Of a stretch of 64,000 bases of DNA, positions 22,023-33,535 are shown one piece after another. Position 1 is the stretch's first letter, and each line of letters opens with the position of its first letter. Source of the DNA: Zea mays (taxonomy: Eukaryota; Streptophyta; Magnoliopsida; Poales; Poaceae); contig NC_050097.1 of NCBI RefSeq assembly GCF_902167145.1, positions 141,819,982 to 141,883,981 on the forward strand, read 5' to 3'. A model generated the notes under the pieces. It was given only the letters and a program-made list of their open reading frames with translations. It was not told where the DNA came from and searched no databases. Position numbers and translations under genes: made by a program.

Positions 22023-25000
22023 TCAATCCAAGTTCCGCAAATCTAAGACATTTAGCTCACTACGCAGCTTGCAAAAGGTCGACTCATCTAGAGGCTTGGT
22101 AAAGATATCGGCTAGCTGGTTCTCGGTGCTAACATAAAACACTTCGATATCTCCCTTTTGCTGGTGGTCTCTCAAAAAGTGATGCCGGATGTCAATGTGC
22201 TTTGTGCGGCTGTGTTCAACAGGATTATCCGCCATGCGGATAGCACTCTCATTATCACATAGGAGTGGGACTTTGCTCAGATTGTAGCCAAAGTCCCTGA
22301 GGGTTTGCCTCATCCAAAGTAGTTGCGCGCAACACTATCCTACGGCAACGTACTCGGCCTCAGCGGTGGATAGGGCAACAGAGGTTTGTTTCTTAGAACT
22401 CCATGACACCAGGGACCTTCCTAAGAATTGGCACGTCCCCGATGTACTCTTCCTATCGACCTTACATCCAGCATAATCGGAGTCTGAATATCCAATCAAG
22501 TCAAAGGTAGACCCCTTTGGATACCAGATCTCGAAGCAAGGCGTAGCGACTAAATATCTAAGAATTCGCTTCACGGCCACTAAGTGACACTCCCTTGGAT
22601 CGGATTGAAATCTAGCACACATGCATACGCTAAGCATAATATCCGGTCTACTAGCACATAAATAAAGTAAAGACCCTATCATAGACCGGTACGCCTTTTG
22701 ATCAACGGACTTACCTCCTTTGTTGAGGTCAGTGTGTCCGTCGGTTCCCATTGGAGTCTTTGTGGGCTTGGCGTCCTTCATCCCAAACCGCTTGATCAAG
22801 TCTTGCGTGTACTTCGTTTGGGAGATGAAGGTGCCGTCCTTGAGTTGCTTCACTTGGAACCCAAGGAAATAGCTTAACTCGCCCATCATCGACATCTCGA
22901 ACTTTTGAGTCATCACCCTGCTAAACTCTTCACAAGATCTTTTGGTTAGTAGAACCAAATATTATGTCATCGACATAAATTTGGCACACAAATAAATCGC
23001 CATCACATGTCTTAGTGAAAAGAGTTGGGTCGGCTTTCCCAACCTTGAAAGCATTAGCAATTAAAAAGTCTCTAAGGCATTCATACCATGCTCTTGGGGC
23101 TTGCTTAAGTCCATAGAGCGCCTTAGAGAGCTTACACACGTGGTCGGGGTACCGTTCATCCTCGAAGCCAGGGGGTTGCTCCACGTACACCTCCTCCTTG
23201 ATTGGCCCGTTGAGGAAAGCGCTCTTCACATCCATTTGGAACAACCTGAAAGAATGGTGAGTAGCATAGGCTAACAATATGTGAATTGACTCTAGCCTAG
23301 CCACAGGAGCAAAAGTCTCCTCAAAGTCTAAACCTGCGACTTGGGCATAACCTTTTGCCACAAGTCTAGCCTTGTTCCTTGTCACCACCCCGTGCTCGTC
23401 TTGTTTGTTGCGGAACACCCACTTGGTTCCCACAACATTTTGCTTGGGACGAGGCACCAGTGTCCAAACTTCATTTCTTTTGAAGTTGTTGAGCTCCTCC
23501 TGCATGGCCAACACCCAGTCCGGATCTAGCAAGGCCTCTTCTACCTTGAAAGGCTTAATAGAAGAGACAAAAGAGTAATGCTCACAAAAATTTACTAATC
23601 TAGAACGAGTAGTTACTCCCTTGCTAATGTCACCCAAAATCTGGTCGACGGGATGATCCCTTTGAATCATCGCTCGAACTTGGGTTGGAGGTGCCAGTTG
23701 CGCTTCTTCCTCCATCACATGATCATCTTGTGCTCCCCCTTGATCACACGCCTCCTCTTGATGAACCTGTTCACCGTCTTGAGTTGTGGGATGCACCATT
23801 GTTGAGGAAGAAGGTTGATCTCGCTCATTTTGTTCCTGTGTCCGCACATCTCCAATCGCCATGGTGCGTATTGCGACCGTTGGAACGTCTTCTACATCAT
23901 CAAGATCACAAACTTGCTCTCTTGGAGAGCTATTAGTCTCATCAAATACAACATCGCTAGAGACTTCAACCAAACCCGATGATTTGTTGAAGACCCTATA
24001 CGCCTTTGTATTTGAGTCATAACCTAACAAAAACCCTTCTACAGCTTTGGGAGCAAACTTAGAATTTCTACCTTTCTTCACTAGAATATAACATTTGCTC
24101 CCAAATACACAAAAGTAAGACACATTGGGTTTGTTACTGGTTAGAAGCTCATATGAAGTCTTCTTGAGGAGGCGATGAAGGTAGACCCGGTTTATGGCGT
24201 GGCAAGCCGTGCTCACGGCTTCCATCCAAAACCGTTCGGGCGTCTTGAATTCACCAAGCATCGTCCTCGCGATGTCTAGTAGCGTCCTGTTCTTCCTCTC
24301 TACCACACCATTTTGCTGTGGTGTGTAGGGAGCGGAGAATTCGTGCTTGATTCCTTCCTCCTCAAGATACTCCTCCACTTGAAGGTTCTTGAACTCAGAC
24401 CCATTATCGCTCCTTATCTTCTTCACTTTGAGCTCAAACTCGTTTTGGGCTCTCCTTAGGAAGCGCTTGAGGGTCCCTTGGGTTTCAGATTTATCCTGCA
24501 AAAAGAATACCCAAGTGAAGCGGGAAAAATCATCAACTATAACAAGACCATACTTACTTCCTCCTATGCTTAGATAAGGGACGGGTCCGAAGAGGTCCAT
24601 ATGAAGTAACTCCAGGGGTCTTGATGTTGTCATCACATTCTTGGCATGATGAGAGCTTCCCACCTGTTTACCTGCTTGACAAGCTGGACAAGGTCTATCT
24701 TTTTCTAAAGTTACATTAGTTAGACCTATCACGTGTTCTCCCTTTAGAAGCTTGTGAAGGTTCTTCATCCCCACATGTGCTAAACGGCGATGCCACAGCC
24801 AGCCCATGCTAGTCTTAGCAATTAAGCATGCATCTAGACCGACCTCCTCTTTTGCAAAGTCAACTAAATAAAGTTTGCCGTCTAGTACACCCTTAAAAGC
24901 TAATGAACCATCACTTCTTCTAAAGACAGACACATCTACATTTGTGAATAAACAGTTATATCCCATATTACAAAGTTGACTCACAGACAACAAGTTATAT

Positions 25001-25275
25001 CCAAGCGACTCAACTAAGAACACATTAGAAATAGAGTGCTCGAATGAAACAGCAATTTTTCCTAACCCTTTCACCTTGCCTTGGTTCCCATCACAGAAGA
25101 TGATTGAATCTTGGGGATCCTTGTTCTTGGCGTAGGAAGAGAACATCCTCTTTTCCCCCGTCATGTGGTTTGTGCATCCGCTGTCGATAATACAGCTTGA
25201 GCCCCCGGATGCATAAACCTGCAAGGCAAATTTAGGCTTGGGTCTTAGGTACCCAACTCTTGTTGGGTCCTGCAA
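22023..25275 (-). pseudogene. pol: Sirevirus B pol (protease, integrase, RT, RNase H), two breaks
   Basis: Read on the minus strand from 25275. Protease motif [12 protein letters not shown] near 25170, [19 protein letters not shown] near 24760, integrase blocks [17 protein letters not shown] and [14 protein letters not shown] with [10 protein letters not shown] near 22970, and RNase H blocks [10 protein letters not shown] and [11 protein letters not shown]. One extra base near 22940 shifts the frame directly after the YVDD block, and a stop at 22337-22335 interrupts RNase H. The frame overlaps the end of gag by 44 bases in a different phase, as in element E. Apart from the two breaks the gene is full length and close to that of E. 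Confidence 0.88.
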
Positions 25276-27558
25276 GGTTAGTACAAATAGCCTTAGGGAC
25301 CCAAATGCAAGTTTTATCTCCCTTGCATTTTGCCCCTAATTTTCTAGCAATTATCTTCCTATCCTTTCTACAAATAGCAAAGGAAGCATTTAAAGCATGA
25401 TAAATTGTAGAAGGTTCATTACTTGTTTTCCTAGCTACATGAGCATTTCTCCTAGGCACATGATGAATGACATTTTTCTTAGCCAAACTTCTATCATACA
25501 TCATAGAAGAACTTGAAGGAAACATTGCATTTGAATCATAAGCATGTGAAACAATATCATTGCAACTTCTATCATGACGAACATTCCTAGAATATCTCCT
25601 ATCATGGTATAAGAAGGCATGGTTCTTTTGCACACTATTTGCCATAGGGGCCTTCCCTTTCTCCTTGATGGAGATGGGAGCCTTATGACTTGTCAAGTTC
25701 TTGGCTTCCCTCTTGAAGCCAAGCCCATCCTTAATTGAGGGGTGTCTACCAACCGTGTAGGCATCCCTTGCAAATTTTAGTTTATCAAAATCACTCTTGC
25801 TAGTCTTAAGTTGGGCATTAAGACTAGCTACTTCATCATTTAGTTTAGTAATTGAAACTAGGTGTTCACTACAAGCATCAACATTAATATCTTTACACCT
25901 ATTGGAAATTGCAACATGTTCTACACAAGATGTTGATTTATTAGCTATTTCTAACTTAGCATTCAAATCATCATTTATGCTCTTTAAGCTAGAAATGGAG
26001 TCATGGCATGTGGACAATTCACAAGAGAGCATTTCATTCCTTTTAATTTCTAAAGCAAGGGATTTTTGTGCCTCTACATACTTATCATGTTCTTCATACA
26101 AAAGATCCTCTTGCTTTTCTAATAACCTATTTTTATCATTCAAGGCATCAATTAATTCATTAATCTTATCAACCTTAGTTCTATCTAGGCCCTTGAATAA
26201 GCATGAATAGTCTATCTCATCATCGCTAGATTCTTCATCACTTGAGGAAGCGTAAGTTCTAGTATCACGAGTGCTTACCTTCTTTTCCCTTGCCATGAGG
26301 CAGGTGTGATGCTCATTGGGGAAGAGGGCCGACTTGTTGAAGGCGGTGGCGGCGAGTCCTTCGTTGTCGGAGTTGGACGACGAACAATCCGAGTCCCACT
26401 CCTTTCCAAGGTGTGCCTCGCCCTTAGCCTTCTTGTAAGACTTCTTCTTTTCCCTCTTGTTCCCTTGTTCCTGGTCACTATCATTATCGGGACAGTTAGC
26501 GATAAAGTGGCCAATCTTACGACATTTGAAGCATGAGCGCTTCCCCTTCGTTTTGGTCTTGTTGGGATGCTCCTTGCGACCCCTTAGCGCCGTCTTGAAG
26601 CGCTTGATGATGAGGGCCATCTCTTCCTCATTGAGCCCCGCCGCCTTGACTTGTGCCACCTTGCTAGGTAGCGCCTCCTTGCTCCTCGTTGCTTTGAGAG
26701 CTACGGTTTGAGGCTCATGGATTGGGCCATTTAACGCATCATCAACGTATCTAGCCTCCTTGATCATCATTCGCCCGCTTACGAACTTTCCAAGTATCTC
26801 TTCAGGCGTCATCTTGGTGTACCTAGGATTCTCACAAATATTGTTCACAAGATGTGGATCAAGGATAGTAAAGGACCTTAGCATTAGGCGGACGACGTCG
26901 TGGTCCGTCCATCGCGTGCTTCCATAGCTCCTTATTTTGTTGACGAGGGTCTTGAGCCGGTTGTACGTTTGGGTTGGCTCCTCGCCCCTGATCATTGCAA
27001 ATCTCCCAAGTTCGCCCTCCACCAATTCCATCTTGGTGAGCATGGTGACATCGTTCCCCTCATGTGAGATCTTGAGGGTGTCCCAAATCTGCTTGGCGTT
27101 ATCCAAGCCGCTCACCTTATGGTATTCATCCCTGCACAATGATGCTAGAAGAACAGTAGTAGCTTGTGCATTTTTGTGAATTTGCTCATTGATAAACATG
27201 GGACTATCACTACTATCAAATTGCATCCCACTCTCTACTATCTCCCATATGCTTGGATGGAGAGAGAACAAGTGACTACGCATTTTGTGACTCCAAAATC
27301 CGTAGTCCTCTCCATCAAAGTGAGGAGGTTTACTAAGTGGAATGGAGAGTAAATGAGCATTTGTATTTTGCGGAATACGAGAATAATCAAAAGAAAAGTT
27401 TGAATTGACCGTTTTCTTTTTCTCGTAGTCGATGTCGTCATCCTTTTGGGAGGAGGAAGATTCGTCGCTGTCGTAGTAGACTATCTCCTTGATGCGCCTT
27501 GTTTTCTTCTTCCTCCCGTCTTTTCTTTTGTGGGCCGAGCCTGAGTTAGTAGGATTGT
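25232..27558 (-). pseudogene. gag: Sirevirus B gag, main part, cut off from its start by element D
   Basis: The frame is open from the edge of element D (27558) to the stop at 25232. It contains [13 protein letters not shown] near the N-terminus, the UBN2-type Gag domain ([22 protein letters not shown] is split by the residue limit here; see 27000-27170), the zinc knuckle CFKCRKIGHFIANC near 26500 and a long coiled-coil C-terminal part. There is no ATG between D and 27283, so the natural start is in the separate piece at 31907-31978. Disrupted by D and by a one-base deletion in that piece. Confidence 0.83.
27554..27558. repeat. Possible target-site duplication of element D (ATTGT, left copy)
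   Basis: ATTGT at 27554-27558 against CTTGT at 31902-31906, four of five bases identical. Relative element E shows the uninterrupted gag sequence at this place, which fixes the insertion point to within a few bases. Confidence 0.6.
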
Positions 27559-30500
27559 TGTGGCGGAACTGCCGAATTATTCCGACTTAAGTGCCTAAGC
27601 CCCGCCTTAGAGGCTAGACCACACTTAAATGGGAATAACCCGTCAATCCCTCGGATCTAGTCCGACGAGGCCACTAACAGGATCAAGTACCACAATCTCA
27701 CTCGAAGGTGAGTCACAGAGCAAATACAATAAAGCATAAAACCATACATTAAGGAGTATTAAATTATTACATCACCATCGGAGTTTTTCAAAAGTAGTCA
27801 TCATTGTTCGAGTGCAGCGGAATAAAACTAACGATAAATAAATGGAGGGATGGGGAAGCCTGTCCCATCACTCCTCATGCTCCTCCTCAGCCGAGGCAGG
27901 GTCCCACTCGACAGTCCAACCCGGTGGCAAGATGGATGGCCAAGTCACTCCAGCAACCATGTCCTCCAAAGAACCTGTAAAATTGTGCCACAAGCAAGGC
28001 TGAGTATACTAATACTCAGCTAGACTTACCTGGTGTGAGGAGTCTACTCCTCTACCTCTAGACATGCAGCTGTTTGGCTGTGGGGTTTGGTTGCCAAAAG
28101 CACTAGCTGAGTTTCTAAGTCAAGTTTTAACTTTGCCAATTTAAGTGTGACTCTCTTAAGGCTAAATGTGTACTATCTACTCATACATAGTAGCAAACAT
28201 TTTTAGCAATCAACATCTTGTATCAACTCATCATATTTCCACTTGTTACTCAATGTAGCAGCATGGATCAAGCAGTCTCATTAGCTGCGAGAAGCAGACG
28301 ATTCGAATCGAGTTTTTATCCTTGCAAGGTAAACCTAAACACACGACGTGGCGAGGCACTCCGTCCCCACACACATCAACCGTCCCCATCGATTCCCCGT
28401 CAGCAGATCAGGGCTCACCGCCTTGGCGTACAATGCCTCACTGACCCCGACTGCCGTCGTGCAGTGACCGCACTTGTACCGACCATAACCGGAATGGGAG
28501 ACCACGTCTCAGGTCGCGTGAGGGGATATGTCCACTGCCAGGTTCACTCAGGTACTAGGCTTACCGATTTACCATATTTCTCGGCATGTGCTTAGTACGT
28601 TCGAATGCTTGACTCACAGTACCACACCTTAATCCTTATTCCAATTTTTATCCCATAGACAACCAATCCCCATGGATTGTTGCCCACAAACCAACATCAA
28701 TATGATAAGAAAGTGGATACAGCCAATTCCTGACCTCGCGCGAGTGCTAGAAAAATCACTCGACTTCTACCGAGATCCTAATTAATAAAGCAACTACCTC
28801 GACCTAGCACACTAGTATTCATCTCAACAGGATTCCTGAGATCATGCAACTAGGGTTTCAAACAACTCCTACACCTAAGTGCACAATCAATCCTACAATC
28901 ATTAAGTATAGTAAAATAGCATAAATAACAGTTTATGCATAAAACCGGGGCTTGCCTTCCAAAGCAGTGGCAGGCAGATCCTCTGGTGCAGGCTTTGGGG
29001 CTGGATCCGGGGCTACCTCCTGAGCAGCTCCTTGCTCCGGCACGAGGACGTACTCTCCGTCAGTGAGGCTACAGTCTATCGAAATGCAATGAATATGTAT
29101 GTCATGATTATGCAAGATTTAATAACATTATGCTAAAGGAAGAAAAACCAAGTTAATGAGTAACTTAGGGTTTCTTGGTCATACGTGGCTTTTAGTGGTT
29201 TATGCTTATCACTCTAGGTTTAGGATTTTGTTAAGGATAAGCATTGCGGATTGGTATTCCCTTTATATATTTTAGTGGACAATTTACAAAGGGTTTTAGG
29301 ATGACAATAATTTCCATTATTCATTTTCCTTTCTTTATTTTCTATTTATGAATTCTAGTGGAGGTTTGAACTACAACAGTGGTTTAACTTTTTCCAAAAA
29401 TTCTGTAAAAATTACAGTGGGTTGCCATTGGTCACTATAGCCCATTCTAGGAATTTGAGGTTCAAAATAAAAAGGCTATGCTTTAGACAAAAATAACAAA
29501 AGTTGTGTAAATGGGCCACTTTGTACTACAACTCTTAACTAGGGGTGGGTTGTGTCCTAAGAGTTATTTTTGTTGGCATCTAACAGTAATAATAAGCTTC
29601 TGTGCCAAAAAGCACATAAAGCTAAGGGATGGTTATTTAGTTGTGATTTTCCAAAGTTTAATGCCAAAAAGGCACTTTCCACTACCTTGCTATTTGAAAA
29701 ATGTCAAACAGCAGATTTCATATTTTTCCTATGTTCTCTATAACAAAAGATTTACTATCCCAAAGGTTGGGGTGTTTTCATCTTGGGGTTATTTTTGTAG
29801 GGTTTTTCTAAGTTTTCCTTGTTTTCTTAAAATAAAAGGTATCCTATTTATTTTATACTAAACCAAGGTATAATCCATTTTTCTAGTAAACTACACTGAA
29901 TAAGTATATCAATAAAAATATGGGGGCTCCCTGGTTTTTTTATTTAAATTATTTTTCCTATTTTCTTTAACCTTAAGCATAATGTAAAATAAATGGCAAA
30001 CTCTACCTTAATGGGGTGTACAGAGGGGTTTAGCATTTTTAAATAGGTCAGTAGATGGTCATAAACTTCTCCAAATTTTCGTAACTCCAGTTAAATAGTG
30101 CAACTATTTTTCTTCCCATTATTTAGCTTTTGGCCAAATCAGTATTTAATTCAGAACCCTAAAGTTTTCTGTAGCACATAGGGGTTTTATATTTTTCTCT
30201 AGCAGTTTATATTATTGGAGATCTGACAAAATTGGTTTGACTCAATTTGGATGAATAAAACAGAAGATATGAATTATTCAAGTGCTGTTCAAATTTTAAA
30301 TCAGATTTAATTAAAGGTTTCCTGAAAAACTACTTTGCACCGAAGTCCTTGGGTTATTTCTAAACTAACTCTCTCAGTTATACCCCCGTGCTACTATTCA
30401 TCCGAGTCACTGACATTGCGCAAAACCCCCTAGCTTTCTCTTCTTCTCCCCCGTGGTCCCTCCCTAGGTTTAAACAGTACCCGCGAGAAAGAAAAGGGTG

Positions 30501-31901
30501 GCGCGGCTTACCGGCGGCGAGAGAGGTCCGGCGAGGGGCGGGGTTGGCTCCGGGAGTTCCTGGTGGTCACAACGGTGTACGGCTCGACGGCGGGGGTGGC
30601 CGGAATCGCCCGGTCCACGTGCGCAGGCGGGTGCTCTCGTCGGCGGCGGGTGTGCCGGCCAAACCATGGCGACCTAGTCCAATCCAATGGCACGGTGAGC
30701 TTCACGGGGTGACGTAGAGGCTGTGTGCACAAGGAATCGAGGAATGGAGCAGAGGATTACCCGGTCTACGCTCGCCAGCGGTCGGGTGGAGTCCAGCGAC
30801 CGTGGACTGGCCTCTCCGGCGAAGCAAACTCCAATTCCTCGCTCGGGGAGCTTCACCGAGGTGTGCTCAGTCTTCTCCAAGGGTCGGATGGGGTTGGGAA
30901 AGGCTCGGTTGGCCGGTCTACGGTGGCAGGGGGATCGGGCAGCCGCAGACACACCGTGCACGGGCAAACGCCGGTGGGTTTGGGCTCCGGTGAGGTCGAG
31001 CGTGCGCGGAGGGGTACGGCCGAAGTCCCTGGGGGCTTTATAGGCGCGGGCGCGGGCAACGGCGCCGGCTGGGCTTTGGCGCGACGCAGGCACGCGAGGT
31101 CGGGCGCGGGCGTGCTCTGGCGCGCGCAGAACGCGTCGAACACGTGGAGGTGTTCATCTGCCCGTGTTCAAAAGCTTGCTGAGATCGCAAACATGCGAAT
31201 CGTGGCAAAAATCCGGCGCAGACCTCTTCCTGGCACCTATGGCTATCTCTTATATGTGAGTTCCAAGGGAAGATAAGCCCTAGGTCAGAAGATATGCGGA
31301 CGCCAAATCTGGCCTGTCCCCCTGCCCGCTGCGTGACAAAAGTGATGCCAAGACATGTCAAATGTCAAGGGCTCGGTCTCAACTTTTTCCAGAGGGTGCC
31401 TTAGGTGGTATGCCACATTTTTGGTATAGAACTTAGGTGGTTTTGGTGCCATCTTCAAGGTGAACACGGTGGATTCTTAGATTAGGTGTAGATTTTGACT
31501 TAGAGAGAATTAGAGAGCTCTAGCTCTTTCTCTACTTAAGGAATGGATTTGGGGTTTCTTAAGGGGTCTTTTAGCAATGTTTCCTATCTATATTTGTAGA
31601 TTAATAAGTTACTTAACTTTATGCCAAAGGTTTGGTCATGTTTTGCACCTTTGCTTAATCTCTCCCCTTCAACCAAGGTGTTTAGGAGATAGGGGTTCAA
31701 GAGAGGTCTAGGGTTTACTCCCTTCCTGTCCAAGGTGATAAGTGCACACAAGCTTGGGTAATGCTTTTGGTCATTCACATTTCTTAGTTAAAACCTAGTC
31801 TCCAAGGTTCTTATACTCTTCTCCTTAAATTTCTTCCACATGTGATCACAGTCATTAGAGCATAGATGTGCCCTAGCCATGGTAACACCTGGGGTGTTAC
31901 A
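27559..31901 (-). mobile_element. Element D, 4.3-kb insertion, probable solo LTR of a long-LTR Gypsy (Tekay-like) element
   Basis: The ends are TG...CA (TGTGGCGGAACTGCC at the left, GGGGTGTTACA at the right), so on the minus strand it starts TGTAACACCCC, a start common in plant chromovirus LTRs. A TATA-like CTATAAAGC reads on the minus strand at 31036-31043, which supports that orientation. I find no gag, pol, primer site, polypurine tract or internal repeat of one end, which fits a solo LTR left by recombination. The length (4343 bp) is long even for Tekay-type LTRs. A GC-rich block at 30480-31240 sits beside AT-rich DNA (29150-30380). The short ORFs inside are not convincing. It could also be a nonautonomous element of unknown class. 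Confidence 0.55.
31036..31043 (-). promoter_or_regulatory. TATA-like box inside element D
   Basis: CTATAAAGC on the minus strand within a GC-rich context, about 860 bp from the presumed LTR start at 31901. It would be the U3 promoter if D is an LTR on the minus strand. Confidence 0.4.
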
Positions 31902-31906
31902 CTTGT

Positions 31907-31978
31907 CATCCTTTGGATCATTGACGAAGGACTCCTTTCCTTATCATTGACCACCATCCCCTTGCCCCTAGGATCCAT
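31907..31978 (-). pseudogene. gag: Sirevirus B gag, N-terminal piece
   Basis: Starts with ATG at 31978 (MDPRGKGMVVNDKE), matching the start of the gag of element E. One base is missing in the run after the NDKE codons, so the frame is lost before element D is reached. Separated from the rest of gag (25232-27558) by D. Confidence 0.8.
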
Positions 31979-32013
31979 CTCTTCGGGTGGTTAGTCCCTT
32001 TCTTGAAGAGAAC

Positions 32014-32026
32014 GGCTCTGATCCCA
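32014..32026 (-). other. Primer-binding site of element B
   Basis: The complement reads TGGGATCAGAGCC, close to the 3' end of initiator Met tRNA (TGGTATCAGAGC), two bases inside the right LTR. Confidence 0.75.
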
Positions 32027-32028
32027 AT

Positions 32029-33239
32029 TGAGAGCACCTAGGGGGGGTGAATAGGTGATCCTGTGAAACTTGAAACTTAAGGCCATAAAACTTTGTTAGG
32101 AGTTAGCACAATAAAGCCAAGTGGCTAGAGAAGAGTTCTTGCAAGACACGATAACCACAAGAAGATCAATCACAGCTAGACACAGTGGTTTATCCCGTGG
32201 TTCGGCCAAGTCCAACACTTGCCTACTCCACGTTGTGGCGTCCCAACGGACGAGGGTTGCAATCAACCCCTCTCAAGCGGTCCAAAGACCCACTTGAATA
32301 CCACGATGTTTTGCTTTGTTTACTTTATCCCGCTCGCGAGGAATCTCCACAACTTGGAGCCTCTCGCCCTTACACTTTTATGTTCACAAAGAAGCACAGA
32401 GTAAGGGAGGGATGAGCAACGCACACAAGACACAAAATCAGAGCGACAATACGCACACAGTCACAACACGAGCTCTCAACACACTCACCGAGTTCTCTAC
32501 TCAAATGGAGCTCTAGTTGCTATCACAAAGAATCGAATGCGCGGAATTGAAGTCTTGGTGCTTAGGAATGCTTATAGAATGCTTGGTGTACTCCTCCATG
32601 TGCCTAGGGGTCCCTTTTATAGCCCCAAGGCAGCTAGGAGCCGTTGAGAGCAATTCAAGAAGGCAATTCTTGCCTTCTGTCGCCTGGCGCACCAGACAGT
32701 CCGGTGCACCACCAGACACTGTCCGGTGCGGATCTCCTTCCTTATTTGGCGAAGCCGACCGTTGGCACTTGGGAGCTGTTGGCGCAACGGACACTGTCCG
32801 GTGCACACCGGACAGTCTGGTGCTCCTTCTGACCGTTGGCTTTTGCCACGCGTCACGCGAGGATTCCGCTGCCGAACGTTGGCCCGGCCGACTGTTGGCT
32901 CACCGGACAGTCCGGTGATTTATAGCCGTACGCCGTTAATTACTTTCCGAGAGCAGCCAGTTGACAGCTGTCGGCCTGGCGCACCGGACACTGTCCGGTG
33001 CACCACCGGACAGTCCGGTGCACCCAGACCGAGCTGTCTTTGGCTGAACAAAGCCATCTCTTTCCAACTTGATTTCTCCTATTTCCAGCACTTAGACACA
33101 ATACATTAGTCTCTAAAACAATGTACTAAGTCATAGAAACATACCTTTACTTTTGATTTGCACTTTGCATAAGTCCACTTGTGTTGACACTTAATCACCA
33201 AAATACTTAGAAATGGCCCAAGGGCACATTTCCCTTCCA
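32029..33239 (-). repeat. Right LTR of element B (its 5' LTR)
   Basis: 1211 bp, TGAGAGCACC...CCCTTCCA. Compared with the left LTR it has one extra block near 32880 next to a palindrome. The minus-strand TATA-like GGGGCTATAAAAGGG is at about 32613-32627. Confidence 0.9.
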
Positions 33240-33244
33240 CTAGA

Positions 33245-33535
33245 TCAGTAAATAGACAGTTGTAGCCCATTTGACATAATTGAGAAACGGAAAGCAAATT
33301 GTAATCTAAAGAATCTACAAGAAAAACATTTGAAATGGAATGGTCAGGAGATATAGCAATTTTACCCAATCCTTTGACCAAACCTTGATTTATATCCCCG
33401 AATGTGATAGCTCGTTGGGGATCTTGGTTTTTCTCGTAGGAGGAGAACATCTTCTTCTCCCCTGTCATGTGGTTTGTGCACCCGTTATCGATGATCCAAC
33501 TTGAGACCCCGGATGCATAAACCTACAAAACAAAT
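33245..33535 (-). pseudogene. pol: Sirevirus A pol, N-terminal piece (protease)
   Basis: Contains the protease region on the minus strand ([12 protein letters not shown], so Asn where Ser is usual in the DSG active site) and continues [23 protein letters not shown] at 33525-33523, directly after the gag stop, is in the pol frame, whereas the same codon is open in elements B and E. It joins the rest of pol at 10648 across element B. Confidence 0.82.

Larger units (their letters stand above)
10649..33239 (-). mobile_element. Sirevirus B (Copia superfamily, Opie/Ji group), minus strand, nested in A and hosting C and D
   Basis: The LTRs begin TGAGAGNACCTAGGGGGGG and end CCCTTTCA (left) or CCCTTCCA (right). 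The polypurine-tract complement follows the left LTR at 11843 and a primer-site complement precedes the right LTR at 32029. Gag and pol are very like those of element E, so B and E are close relatives. The gag gene is split by element D and the 3' noncoding part by element C. By-eye LTR divergence is about 37 substitutions in 1190 bp, about 3 percent, plus an indel of about 14 bp. B must be younger than A because it sits inside it. Confidence 0.88.

Noticed and set aside
30388..31276. Open frames in the GC-rich block of element D as a host gene
   Set aside because: Several overlapping frames on both strands with Arg/Gly/Pro-rich composition and no domain. Explained by GC content within an LTR-like element.
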